Assembly (NCBI GenBank): GCA_903900705.1
Contig: CAIUOG010000011.1
Span: 1 to 43,307 of the forward strand
Direction of reading: 5' to 3'
Source of the DNA: an uncultured Acidobacteriia bacterium
GTDB taxonomy: Bacteria; Acidobacteriota; Terriglobia; Bryobacterales; Bryobacteraceae
DNA: 43,307 bases
This document shows, in pieces, positions 1 through 8,951 of this stretch. The stretch's first letter is position 1. Each line of letters opens with the position of its first letter. The notes below the pieces were generated by a model, which saw only the letters and a program-made list of their open reading frames with translations, had not been told where the DNA came from and ran no database searches. A program made the position numbers and the translations under genes.

Positions 1-1
1 C

Positions 2-1525
2 CTGATTCCGCGCTTCATGGCGCTTTCCTTTTATCAGCCGGGCCCCGCCGTCGATTGGGAGCTTCGCACCGATCATCTTTTCTTCGTCGCCTACTCGTTC
101 GTGGTGCTCGGCTTCACGACGGTTTTCGAATGGGACATGCTCTTCCCGGACCGCCGCGACTTTTTGATCCTGACGCCGTTCCCTATCCGGATGCGCGATC
201 TTTTCGGCGCGAAACTCGCCGCGCTGGGGCTGTTTCTGCTCGCCGCCTGCATGGCGGTGAACGCCGTCCCGATCATCCTGCTGCCGGTCTTTTCCGCTTA
301 TGTGAAGCAGGCGCGGGCCGCCGGGGTGTTCCGGCTGATGCTGACGCAACTGGTCGCCACCGGGGCCGCATCGCTGTTCGGATTCTTCGCGGTGGCCACG
401 TTCCAGGGAATCCTGATCAACCTCACGACGCCGCGTTTCTTCCGCCGTATTTCCCCGTGGATCCAGATGTTCGGCATGAGCCTGATGGTCCTGATGCTGC
501 TGCTGTATCCCATCTATTCGATGGGTATGCGGCCCATCGCGGAAAGTCACCCGGCCTGGCTCTGGTACTTCCCGCCGTACTGGTTCGTCGGCATCTATGA
601 CTTGATGCTGCCCCGCCCGGACCCGATGTTCACCGCGCTGGAGATCTTCGCCTGGAAGGCGCTGGCGGTCACGATCGGGGTGTTTTGCCTCACCTGGGGG
701 ATCGGCTTCCGCCGCCATTACCGGCGCACCCTTGAAGCGGAGGAATCGCGACCCGCCGGCGCCAGGCAGCGGCTCACCAACCACTTCTGGTCGCGACTGC
801 TGCACTCTCCGGCGGAACGGGCGATCTTCCATTTCAGCGGGGTGACGCTGGCCCGCAGCCTGAAGCACCGGCTGTTCCTCGCGACGTACCTCAGCGTGGG
901 GCTGGCGTTCGGCATCCTGGTCACGGTGGTGCTGAAGGCGGGCAAGCTCAGCCTTTCCGCAGAGGGGCTCCGCTGTATGCCCCTGCTGTTCACGTTTTTC
1001 GTGATTTCCGGCTTCCGCGCCGCCTTCCAGTTTCCGGCCGACCTGCCCGCCAACTGGGTCTTTCAGCTTGCCGAAGCGGGCTGGGGTGAAACTTCCCGCC
1101 GGGCCACCCGGAAGCGAGTCCTCGCCAGCGGGCTGCTCCCGACGCTGCTGGTGTTTCTGCCCCTCGAAATCGCCGTGTGGGGGCTCGGGAAGGGCCTGTT
1201 TCACCTGGCCTTTCAGTTCGCGGCCGGCGCGCTGCTGACCGAGGTGCTCTTCTGGACCTTCGATAAGGTGCCGTTCACCTGCTCCTATTTCCCGGGCGCC
1301 ACGAATTTTGCTTTCCTTGCGGGCTTTTACCTCTACGGCTTCACGAACTACAGTTTCATGATGGCCGACCTGGAGGCGTCCCTCGAAAAGAACACCGTTC
1401 AGGCGCTGCAGTATTTTGTCGGTTCCGCGATTCTGATTACGCTGGCGTGGCTGCGCCAGACGAAAAGCGCCCCGATTCGCTTTGACGCGGGCGAACCCGA
1501 AATTCAGTCTCTGGAGCTGAGTTAG
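2..1525 (+). CDS. Polytopic membrane protein, probable ABC-2-type transporter permease (5' partial)
   Basis: The reading frame is open to the left edge, so the gene very probably begins outside the window; the ATG at 17 is only the first in-window start. The protein is strongly hydrophobic, with membrane segments near residues 23-40, 68-90, 110-130, 155-175, 210-228, 290-310, 370-410 and 465-480. A loop reading FLILTPFPIRMRDLFGAKL resembles the stretch in ABC-2 permeases and exporter subunits where the text 'TLPIRPRDLFLAK' type is common; this is family resemblance, not proof. A role in ATP-driven export with a separate ATPase subunit is therefore inferred. No ATPase gene lies downstream; it could be upstream, outside the window. 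The stop is followed by a long gene-poor gap, so this is the last gene of its transcription unit. Confidence 0.6.
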   Translation: MIPRFMALSFYQPGPAVDWELRTDHLFFVAYSFVVLGFTTVFEWDMLFPDRRDFLILTPFPIRMRDLFGAKLAALGLFLLAACMAVNAVPIILLPVFSAYVKQARAAGVFRLMLTQLVATGAASLFGFFAVATFQGILINLTTPRFFRRISPWIQMFGMSLMVLMLLLYPIYSMGMRPIAESHPAWLWYFPPYWFVGIYDLMLPRPDPMFTALEIFAWKALAVTIGVFCLTWGIGFRRHYRRTLEAEESRPAGARQRLTNHFWSRLLHSPAERAIFHFSGVTLARSLKHRLFLATYLSVGLAFGILVTVVLKAGKLSLSAEGLRCMPLLFTFFVISGFRAAFQFPADLPANWVFQLAEAGWGETSRRATRKRVLASGLLPTLLVFLPLEIAVWGLGKGLFHLAFQFAAGALLTEVLFWTFDKVPFTCSYFPGATNFAFLAGFYLYGFTNYSFMMADLEASLEKNTVQALQYFVGSAILITLAWLRQTKSAPIRFDAGEPEIQSLELS

Positions 1526-2411
1526 GTGTCGGGTGTGTAAAAAGCGTGTATTTTGGGCCTGTTTTTGTGTAGACATTGCCTCAAAACGGGTGCGGATGAT
1601 GCGGGCTTGAAGCACGTTTTGGCCGGTCGGCCCTTTGTTTTCAGTCATCTGGCAGGTTCGTTCCGCAAATTTTCGAGTTTTCTGCGCAAGAAAAGAGGCG
1701 CGGTGGCGCGGGGCGCGTGAGAAAACGTTGCGGGAGCGGGGGCCGGGCGCGTTGTGGGTGGGAGATGACATGGTTCTTCTGCTCGGCACCAGTGTGCAGC
1801 ATGGCCGGGGAGGCGGCGCGGTTGGATTCCGGGGAAGTTGTTGATTCCGGGAGGTTGATTTTGTTTGGGAAGGTGTCACCCGTGCGGGCAACCCGGGTTC
1901 GTCACGGGAGTCCCTTATAGGGCGGATCAATATAGGGGGGCATCTGCCCTACATGGTCGATGATCCGTACGGACATGCGGCGTTTTTGCGGTTCAATTCC
2001 TGGAATGACCGTAAGCGGCAGTTCACGCCACGCCAAAGCCTGTTTGCTCGCGATGTGCTCGCCAGGAAGGGAGGTGTCGGCGATTCTGTGTAAACGGTTC
2101 GCCGTCTAACTTGCTTTCGGGTTTCTCTCGAAGAGAGTCACTGTTTAGCTCATCCCGCCGGAGCCGCCCGTCGCGATATTTATCCTGCCAGAACGGCGCG
2201 GAACGCGCAAGGGCGCGCCGCGCCGCCGCATGACCTCTATCTGGAATGCCGCGTGTGCCGGGTAAAGCTGGGTTCCCGGGCCCGAATCGCGCTCACGGCG
2301 TGCCCGTAACGCCAATAAGTCCGCACTCAGCCTTGCAGTGTATTAAGCGTTTCGATGCAAATCGAACCCCGGCATCATTCTCGCTACTCGAATCAAACAG
2401 CCTGCCCGCAA
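1526..2411. other. Gene-poor intergenic region
   Basis: About 0.9 kb with no recognisable gene. Short open frames exist but have no convincing ribosome site or family resemblance. A 46-codon frame, 1953-2093 (+), starts MVDDPYGHAAFLRFNSWNDR and looks more protein-like than its surroundings. The same frame stays open some distance upstream, so it may be the tail of a decayed gene. No tRNA, inverted terminal repeats or transposase remnant was seen. Confidence 0.4.
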
Positions 2412-2439
2412 ACAGGGAGCGGCTTTCGCCGCTCCCTGT
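2412..2439 (-). terminator. Terminator hairpin after the PQQ dehydrogenase gene
   Basis: A perfect 12-bp stem (ACAGGGAGCGGC paired with GCCGCTCCCTGT) closes on a 4-nt TTTC loop, 24 nt beyond the stop codon of the minus-strand PQQ gene. The T-run after it on the minus strand is very short, so it is an imperfect intrinsic terminator. Because the stem is symmetric it could also stop transcripts coming from the left. Confidence 0.7.
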
Positions 2440-2463
2440 CAGCCCCCGTGCTGAACCGCCGGA

Positions 2464-4404
2464 TTACTCTCCCAGCGCAAAGGCAATCAGCGTATCGGCA
2501 TGGCTCCGGTCTCCCAGAAACCCCCCGCCGGTCGCGGTCACCACCACATACTGCTTGCCATCCTTGCCCCGAAACGTAATCGGCGCGGAATGCGCACCGG
2601 CATCGATCTTCGTTACCCACAGCTCCTTGCCGCTCTTTGAGTCGAACGCGCGAAAACGGCTGTCATCTGTGGCACCAATGAAAACCAGTCCGCCCGCCGT
2701 CGCCAGTGAGCCCCCAATGTTCGGCCGGCCCGTCTTCTGCTTCTCGACGGGCAGGCTTTCGGTGATTCCCAGCGTCGCCTGCCAGGCGATATCGCCCGTA
2801 TTCACATTGATCGCGAACAGCCGGCCCCACGGTGGCTGATTGCACGGCATGTTCGTGTCGGCATTCCAGAACCGGCTGAGTCCGTTGTAACCCGTGCGGC
2901 TGTAGCGGGTGCCATCGGCGCTCTTCACCATCGTGTTCAGGCTGCCGAAATCCATCGTATTCACGAAGAGATAACCCAGCGTCGGGTCGAAAGACGGCGG
3001 ATTCCAGTTGCCCCCGCCAATCGAACTCGGAAAGATCACGCTCGGCGTCGTCGAGTAGTGCGTGAACGGTCCGCCGGCATGCAGCCCGCCGGGAATACTG
3101 TCGAACAGATCCTGGCAATACTTCTGCAGTTCCGGCGTAATCGTAGCGATCTCGTCCCGCTGGAAGCTGTTGCGGGCAAGTGATGGCGGCTTCACCGGGA
3201 TAGGTTGCGTCGGCCACGCCACATCACCCGGCAGCGCGTCGTCAACCGGCACCTTCTTCTCCTCCATACCGAAGATCGGCTCCCCGGTAACGCGGTTCAG
3301 GATGTAGAGGTAGCCGGTCTTGGCGAGTTCCGCCACAGCCGGAATCTTCTTCCCTTTCTGCACCACGTCGAACAGCACAGGCGGCGCGGCCAGGTCATAG
3401 TCCCAGGTATCGTGATGTACGGCCTGAAAGTACCACTTCATCTTGCCGGTCAGCGCGTCCACGGCCACCAGTGACGTGCCAAAAAGATTGGCGCCCTTCC
3501 GGTCGCCGCCCCAGTAGTCCGTGGTGGGCTCGCCGAACGGCATGTAGAGTATGCCGCGCTCGGTATCGATCGTGAACATGCCCCAGACATTCGTGCCGGA
3601 GCGGTTCTTCCAATCGTCCCCCTGCCACGTCTCACTGCCCTTCTCACCCGGCCGCGGGACGGAGTGGAACCGCCAGACCAGCTTGCCCGTGTGGATGTCC
3701 CACGCACGGGTGTCCCCGGCGGCGCCGATACTCGGTCCCTCCTGCACATGGGCGCCCGTAATCACCACGTTCCTGTAAACAATGGGCGGGGAAGACAGCC
3801 CGAAGGAGGAATCGGCAAGGCCGTTCAGTGCGCCGGGCTTCATATCCACAACACCCTCGTTGCCGAAGCCCGGTACCGGCTTCCCGGTCCTGGCATTGAG
3901 CGCGAAAAGCTTACCGCTGGACGTGCCGAACAACAGTGTGGGGGGCGCTTGTTGATCGCCGCTCCAGAACTCCAGCCCGCGTGTCGCCGGGGAGCCGTCT
4001 TTTACGGTAAACGCCCACAGCTCTTTGCCCGTCTCGGGCTCCAGGGCCACCACCTTGCCGGAGCCGGTCGTCAGATACATCACGCCGTTGATTACCAGCG
4101 GCGATACTTCAGAATTCCGCGCCCCGCCGAATCCGCCGCGGCCGCGGCCTCCGCGCGCAGAGGGCGTGGGTGTCTCCCCGGGGTGAAGCTCCGGCGCTGG
4201 CGGCGGCGCCGCCGGAGCGCCGGTCGCAACATCCATGTGGTAAGTCCAGGCGCGCGTCAGTTTGGTGACGTTACCCGTATTCACTTCTTTCAGGGGCGAA
4301 TAACGAGTGCCTGCCATATCGCGCCCGAAGGTTGGCCAGTCGTTGGCGCTTTGCCCTCTCAAACACAGAGGTAGCGCGATGACGAAGAGGATGGTGATTC
4401 GCAT
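2464..4404 (-). CDS. Exported PQQ-dependent dehydrogenase (quinoprotein glucose/alcohol dehydrogenase-like)
   Basis: 646 residues beginning with a signal peptide (MRITILFVIALPLCLRGQS), so the protein acts in the periplasm. The mature start, DWPTFGRDMAGTRYSPL, is typical of quinoprotein beta-propellers. Repeated blades carry the usual A..TGK..W pattern. The HHDTWDYDL block near residue 331 and the C-terminal GGGFLGDRSHADTLIAFAL are characteristic of the glucose-dehydrogenase-type PQQ family. Members oxidise sugars or alcohols with PQQ and pass electrons to the respiratory chain; the substrate cannot be read from sequence. No c-type heme motif is present. A Gly/Arg-rich patch lies near residues 82-95. 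The AAGGA ribosome site (4411-4415) overlaps the stop of the ThuA gene 10 nt upstream, so the two are co-transcribed. No PQQ biosynthesis gene is in the window. Confidence 0.88.
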   Translation of the reverse strand: MRITILFVIALPLCLRGQSANDWPTFGRDMAGTRYSPLKEVNTGNVTKLTRAWTYHMDVATGAPAAPPPAPELHPGETPTPSARGGRGRGGFGGARNSEVSPLVINGVMYLTTGSGKVVALEPETGKELWAFTVKDGSPATRGLEFWSGDQQAPPTLLFGTSSGKLFALNARTGKPVPGFGNEGVVDMKPGALNGLADSSFGLSSPPIVYRNVVITGAHVQEGPSIGAAGDTRAWDIHTGKLVWRFHSVPRPGEKGSETWQGDDWKNRSGTNVWGMFTIDTERGILYMPFGEPTTDYWGGDRKGANLFGTSLVAVDALTGKMKWYFQAVHHDTWDYDLAAPPVLFDVVQKGKKIPAVAELAKTGYLYILNRVTGEPIFGMEEKKVPVDDALPGDVAWPTQPIPVKPPSLARNSFQRDEIATITPELQKYCQDLFDSIPGGLHAGGPFTHYSTTPSVIFPSSIGGGNWNPPSFDPTLGYLFVNTMDFGSLNTMVKSADGTRYSRTGYNGLSRFWNADTNMPCNQPPWGRLFAINVNTGDIAWQATLGITESLPVEKQKTGRPNIGGSLATAGGLVFIGATDDSRFRAFDSKSGKELWVTKIDAGAHSAPITFRGKDGKQYVVVTATGGGFLGDRSHADTLIAFALGE

Positions 4405-4414
4405 GAAGAGTCCT

Positions 4415-5356
4415 TTAACGGGCGGGTGCCGCAGCGGGGACGTACGCTCTCGGTGTGGCGTCGCCGTCCGTCATTCCGAGAGCCCACTTGATGGCCTCGA
4501 AATACATGTGATAAACATCGGGGTCGTCCCAGGTCCTGGACGCATGGGCGAAGGAACCAAAGAAGACCCTGCCCTTGCCATAGGTCTTGGCCCAGGCAAG
4601 CGGGAAGTCCCCGTTGGTGGAGTGAAGATTCGGGTTCGGCGGCAGCCTGGATACGTCCAGGCGCAGCAGCACCCGGCTCTTCTCCCGGGAAAGATTCTTT
4701 GCCTGGTAGAACTCATCCGTCATGTTGAAGGTCGGCGGAAAGTGCTTCGTGGCGGGAAAAGCCGGATCCTCGTTGATCACGGTTCCAGCCACTGTGCCCC
4801 ACGGGTGATCGTCATACTGCGCGCCCAGCATCTCCCCGAATTCCGGCCAGGAATTCATTGATGTCAGCGCGACATGCGCGGCCACGAAGCCTTTGCCATC
4901 GTCGTGCACGAACTTCAGCAGGTCTGCCTTCTGCTGGTCGTCCAGCTGAATCTCACGGTGGCCCATAAAAAAGATGGCGTCCACATTCGCCAGGCTCGGC
5001 CCGCCGCTCGCCGCCTGCCCTGTGGTCATCAGGGGATGGTAGGAAATGATGTTGGAATCCGTGCGAATGAACGTATCGTAGGCGCCGGACTCATAGCCCA
5101 GCCGCTCGATCACAGACATCGCGTGGGTTACCGAATCATGCTGGGCGATGCCGTTTCTGGTGTCCGCCCAAATCAGGACGGTCTTTCTGAGTCGGGGACC
5201 GCCGCGTCCGCCACCCCTGCCTCCGGGCCCGCGTCCGCCCCCTCTGCCCTGACCGTCAGGGGAGCCCTGGGCCGCAGCGGGAGGGTTTTGGGCGGCTAGC
5301 CAGCCGCCGGCGATAGTGAGCAGCAACATGCTGGCGAACAAACGGGTCTTGATCAA
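4415..5356 (-). CDS. Exported ThuA-like domain protein
   Basis: ThuA-like proteins have a glutamine-amidotransferase-like fold and are linked to trehalose or sugar metabolism in some bacteria; their exact activity is mostly unknown. Here the fold is indicated by IFFMGHREIQLD, VHDDGKGFVAAHVAL, GTVINEDPAFPATKHFPP and the closing GKGRVFFGSFAHASRTWDDP block. A signal peptide (LFASMLLLTIAGGWLAAQ) precedes a very Gly/Arg-rich stretch and then the domain. The frame could start at a GTG at 5383. The TTG at 5356 is preferred because a perfect AAGGAG (5364-5369) stands 7 nt before it. It is the first gene of a two-gene unit with the PQQ dehydrogenase and is divergent from the TonB receptor operon. Confidence 0.82.
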   Translation of the reverse strand: MIKTRLFASMLLLTIAGGWLAAQNPPAAAQGSPDGQGRGGGRGPGGRGGGRGGPRLRKTVLIWADTRNGIAQHDSVTHAMSVIERLGYESGAYDTFIRTDSNIISYHPLMTTGQAASGGPSLANVDAIFFMGHREIQLDDQQKADLLKFVHDDGKGFVAAHVALTSMNSWPEFGEMLGAQYDDHPWGTVAGTVINEDPAFPATKHFPPTFNMTDEFYQAKNLSREKSRVLLRLDVSRLPPNPNLHSTNGDFPLAWAKTYGKGRVFFGSFAHASRTWDDPDVYHMYFEAIKWALGMTDGDATPRAYVPAAAPAR

Positions 5357-5363
5357 CAAAGAT

Positions 5364-5369
5364 CTCCTT
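5364..5369 (-). promoter_or_regulatory. Ribosome binding site deciding the ThuA start
   Basis: On the minus strand this reads AAGGAG, with 7 nt to a TTG codon at 5356-5354. It lies inside the longer frame that begins at GTG 5383, which argues for the shorter protein. Confidence 0.6.
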
Positions 5370-5421
5370 ACGGTATTCCGCACGTTTAACCTATCACCCT
5401 CCGCTTTCGGAAAACCGGAGA

Positions 5422-5531
5422 TTACGGTAGCGAAACCGTTACAACGCGCTGGTTTCGCCCCCTCTCCCGGTAACGTATCGACACTGTTACTTTCTTGTCA
5501 CCCTGGAAGACCGCGTGATACGGTCACCGTA
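5422..5531. promoter_or_regulatory. Cluster of inverted repeats in the divergent control region (candidate operators)
   Basis: Between the ThuA and TonB receptor starts there are several symmetric elements. GCGAAACC at 5430-5437 pairs with GGTTTCGC at 5451-5458. TTACGGT at 5422-5428 faces ACCGTTA at 5435-5441. GTAAC and GTTAC face each other about 12 nt apart near 5470-5490. A perfect palindrome, TACGGTCACCGTA, sits at 5519-5531. The half-site TACGGT/ACCGT(T)A recurs, suggesting one regulator binding at several places; its identity is unknown. Confidence 0.5.
5495..5524 (+). promoter_or_regulatory. Candidate sigma-70 promoter of the TonB receptor operon
   Basis: TTGTCA at 5495-5500 is a fair -35. 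Eighteen nt on, TACGGT (5519-5524) preceded by TGA gives a weak extended -10. The palindrome TACGGTCACCGTA begins exactly on this -10, so a repressor bound there would block RNA polymerase. Inferred from sequence only. Confidence 0.35.
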
Positions 5532-5597
5532 CAAGGCTCAGGTGAGTGTTGGTGAGTGCCGCATCCGTCAGCCGCGGCCCCGCAAGGAATTCAATAA

Positions 5598-8500
5598 ATG
5601 AGATTCTTCGTTCGAATCGTTCTTTCAGCACTGTTCGCGACGTGCGCCGTCATGGCGCAGTCGTCTTCCACGTCCCAGATTTCCGGGATCGTCCACGACA
5701 ATACAGGGGCTACGGTTCCTTCCGCTCTGGTGAAAATACTCCAGAGTGATACCGGCTACGCCCGCAGCGCAACCACGGGGCCCGATGGCGCCTACGTTCT
5801 GCCGAACCTTCCCATCGGCACCTTCCGCCTGGAAGTAACAAAAGAGGGCTTCGCGACCTTTGTCGAAGCGGGCATTGTTCTCGAAGTGAACAGCAATCCG
5901 GCGATCAATCCCACTCTAAAAGTAGGCTCGGTGAGTGAAACCATTACCATCGAGGCCGAAACTCTCAGCGTGGAGACGCACAGTTCCGGTGTCGGCCAGG
6001 TCATCAATCACGACGAAGTCATCAACCTCCCGCTCAACGCCCGCGAGCCAACCCAGTTGATTCTTCTCGTAGGCGGCGCCACGAATCAGGGGGCCAACGC
6101 CTCAGATCTGAATACCAACAAGAACTATCCGACTATCACCATCTCGGTGGCCGGGGCCAACGCCAACCAGATCTCGTTCTCGCTCGATGGCGCCACCGCC
6201 AACGAACCCTTCAACGGACTCAACCAGCCTCTGCCCTTTCCGGATGCCCTGCAGGAATTCAAGGTGGAGACCAGTTCAGTGGGCGCGCAGACCGGCCAGC
6301 ACGCAGCGGCCTCGGTAACGGTCGCCACGCGGTCCGGCACGAACTCTCTGCACGGCAACGCTTTTGAGTACTTCCGAAACTATCTCTTCAACGGCCGCAC
6401 GGCTACGGCTCTGACCCGCGATAGTCTCAAACAGAACCAGTTCGGTGGCACCATCGGCGGAGCCATTATCAAAAACAAGCTGTTCTTCTTCGTGGGTGAG
6501 CAATCCACCATCAAGCGCTCCAACCCTGGCGGAACAACGGGCTTCTCCATGACACCGGCCATGCTGAGCGGCGACTTCACCGTCATCGCTTCCACCCAGT
6601 GCCAGCCCAAAGCCCTGACGCTCAACGGAGCCTTCGTGGGCAACAAAATCGCTCCGTCACTCATGGATCCCATTGCCATGAAGATTGCCGCACTGCTGCC
6701 GCCTGCCAGCCAGCAACTCAATGCCTGCGGTCTGATCAATTACGCGACTGGTGCGAATCAGCGGCAGTACCAGGTCCCGGCCAAGGTCGATTACACCGTG
6801 AGTCCGAAGCAGAATATCTTCGTCCGGTATATCCTTTCCAATAACTTTACGCCGCTGTTCTATGACCCGTCGAACCCTCTCTTCACGGGCAGCACAACCG
6901 GCCAGTCCAACAACATCCAGTCGACCGCGATCGGCCACAACTACACCATCACCCCGAACTTCCTCAGCAGCGCTCACATCAGCGCCAACCGCAGTCTGAA
7001 TCCGCGCTTCATTCCCACTTTTAAGACCCCGGGCGATTTCGGCATTCCCATCACCGCTGTCATCCCGGCCCAGATGAACCTGGCCATCACCGGCGGACCT
7101 TCGCTGGGTGGTGGCACCAGTAACCCTGGTTACTTCAACACGCTGACTTACTCCGGCGCCGAAGACATGACCCTTCTGGTCGGCAAGCACCAGCTACAGT
7201 TTGGCGCTGAATACATCCGGGCTTACCTGCATGCTCAGAATACGCGCGGCGTGAACGGCAACCTCACCTTTACCGGACAGTACTCCACAGTCGGCGGCGT
7301 CGCTGGCCTGGGCTTTGCGGATTTTGTGACCGGCCAGCTGAACGCCTTCGGTCAGGGTCGTCCTTTCTATGACAACGACAAGTCCGACTACTACGGCCTC
7401 TACGTGCAGGACGCCTGGCGCGTCAGTGCTCACCTGAGCCTGAATCTGGGTATCCGTTTTGAACCCTACCTTCCCCAGCGCAACACGGACGGCTATGTCG
7501 AAACCTTCAGCATGAGCAACTTCCTCGCCAGTAAGGTCGGCACGGCGCCCACCGCGACTCCGGCGCTTGCCCCGCCCCCCGGTCTGGTGTTCCCCGGCGA
7601 CGCAGGCTATCCCCCGAACCGGCAGTACAACAACCGGGCGGAGCACTTTCTTCCCCGCCTCGGCATCGTTTGGGATCCTTTCGGTGACGGCAAGACTTCC
7701 GTGAGAGCATCCTACGGCCTCCTCTACGATACGCCGCACATGTTCTTCTATACCCGCGTTTCGAACAACCCCCCGTGGGGCGCTACTCTTACCCGCGCCG
7801 GCGGCCCATTCCCTCTTTCGAATCCCTGGCAGGGCTATGCAGGTGGCGACCCGTTCGTGCAGCAGACCGGGACAGCCAAGTCGCTCGGCTTCTTCCCCAG
7901 CAGCGGTGTCTATGCCGTGTCTGACCCGAATCTGAAGAACCCGCAGGTCAACACCTGGAACCTGGCGATCCAGCGGCAGGTGGGCAAGTGGCTGATCTCG
8001 GCCTCCTACATCGGGAACCACACGGCTCACCTTTGGTCCAGCCGCGAACTCAATCTCGATCGGTACATACCAGGCAACTGCACCGCGGGCCAGTACGGTC
8101 TGACCGCACCCGGGCCGTGCTCCAGCACCAGCGCGGCCAACACCGCAGCCCGCCGACTCTTCACCCTTCTGAATCCCACCTGGGGCCCCGCTTACAGCAC
8201 GGTTGCATGGCTTGACGCCGGCGCTACCTCGGGCTACAACGGAGCGATTGTCTCGGCGCAGCACCGCGTCAGCGACAACTTCAGCGTGCTGGCCAACTGG
8301 ACCTACTCACACTGCATCGCCGACCCCTCCACGACCGAACTCACCGGGCCTTCTTATGTGGACCCGAATAACCGCGCGGCGGACCGTTCCAATTGCAGTT
8401 CAGATCACCGCCAGCAAATCAATGTGTCGGGCACCCTGTCCTCCCCCAGAGTCAAGGGCCGCGTGCTGGGTATGTTGGCAAACGGCTGGCAGGCAGCACC

Positions 8501-8951
8501 CATCTTCCACTGGAGTACGGGAAACCTGACCTCCGCCACCTACGGCACGGATGTCGCTCTCACCGGCGCCACCAATCAGAGGGCGCAACAGATCCTCCCC
8601 AGCGTCTATGGGGACGGAAGCGTCACGCAGTATCTGAATATCAACGCTTTTCAGGCGCCGGCCACAGCTCCCCAGGGTGTCTATGCCAGCACGCGTCCCT
8701 ACACCATCATCGGTCCGAACGTCATGAATATCGACCTCTCGCTTTCGCGGGAATTCAAGATTCGTGAACGGAGCACAGCGACGTTCCGGGCGGAGGGCTT
8801 CAACCTCCCGAACAGCGTTATGTTTGGCCCGCCCACTGCCGCGCTCAACAGTGCGAGCTTTGGTCGGATCGCACCTTTGGCTCAGAGTTCAGCGCCCGGC
8901 AACAACACCACGGCCCGTGTGATGCAATTCTCAATTAAGTATGCCTTCTAA
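5598..8951 (+). CDS. TonB-dependent receptor, Oar-like, with carboxypeptidase-regulatory domain
   Basis: 1117-residue outer-membrane receptor. A signal peptide (MRFFVRIVLSALFATCAVMAQ) is followed by a carboxypeptidase-regulatory-like beta-sandwich (about 28-105, with SGIVHDNTGATVPSALVKI and TGPDGAYVLPNLPIGTF). Next come a plug domain (about 120-215, ending AASVTVATRSGTNSLHGNAF) and a long beta-barrel that closes with the aromatic end QFSIKYAF. This is the usual architecture of the large Oar/SusC-like receptors of Acidobacteriota, which bring bulky or scarce compounds across the outer membrane with TonB energy. AAGGAA at 5584-5589 is the ribosome site. The last 11 nt overlap the start of the next gene, so receptor and cytosolic enzymes are translated together. 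Ligand not deducible; probably the substrate of the operon. Confidence 0.9.
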   Translation: MRFFVRIVLSALFATCAVMAQSSSTSQISGIVHDNTGATVPSALVKILQSDTGYARSATTGPDGAYVLPNLPIGTFRLEVTKEGFATFVEAGIVLEVNSNPAINPTLKVGSVSETITIEAETLSVETHSSGVGQVINHDEVINLPLNAREPTQLILLVGGATNQGANASDLNTNKNYPTITISVAGANANQISFSLDGATANEPFNGLNQPLPFPDALQEFKVETSSVGAQTGQHAAASVTVATRSGTNSLHGNAFEYFRNYLFNGRTATALTRDSLKQNQFGGTIGGAIIKNKLFFFVGEQSTIKRSNPGGTTGFSMTPAMLSGDFTVIASTQCQPKALTLNGAFVGNKIAPSLMDPIAMKIAALLPPASQQLNACGLINYATGANQRQYQVPAKVDYTVSPKQNIFVRYILSNNFTPLFYDPSNPLFTGSTTGQSNNIQSTAIGHNYTITPNFLSSAHISANRSLNPRFIPTFKTPGDFGIPITAVIPAQMNLAITGGPSLGGGTSNPGYFNTLTYSGAEDMTLLVGKHQLQFGAEYIRAYLHAQNTRGVNGNLTFTGQYSTVGGVAGLGFADFVTGQLNAFGQGRPFYDNDKSDYYGLYVQDAWRVSAHLSLNLGIRFEPYLPQRNTDGYVETFSMSNFLASKVGTAPTATPALAPPPGLVFPGDAGYPPNRQYNNRAEHFLPRLGIVWDPFGDGKTSVRASYGLLYDTPHMFFYTRVSNNPPWGATLTRAGGPFPLSNPWQGYAGGDPFVQQTGTAKSLGFFPSSGVYAVSDPNLKNPQVNTWNLAIQRQVGKWLISASYIGNHTAHLWSSRELNLDRYIPGNCTAGQYGLTAPGPCSSTSAANTAARRLFTLLNPTWGPAYSTVAWLDAGATSGYNGAIVSAQHRVSDNFSVLANWTYSHCIADPSTTELTGPSYVDPNNRAADRSNCSSDHRQQINVSGTLSSPRVKGRVLGMLANGWQAAPIFHWSTGNLTSATYGTDVALTGATNQRAQQILPSVYGDGSVTQYLNINAFQAPATAPQGVYASTRPYTIIGPNVMNIDLSLSREFKIRERSTATFRAEGFNLPNSVMFGPPTAALNSASFGRIAPLAQSSAPGNNTTARVMQFSIKYAF

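Noticed and set aside
7194-8264. A 356-codon frame antisense to the TonB receptor
   Set aside because: Opposite a well-supported receptor barrel, with no ribosome site or recognisable domain.
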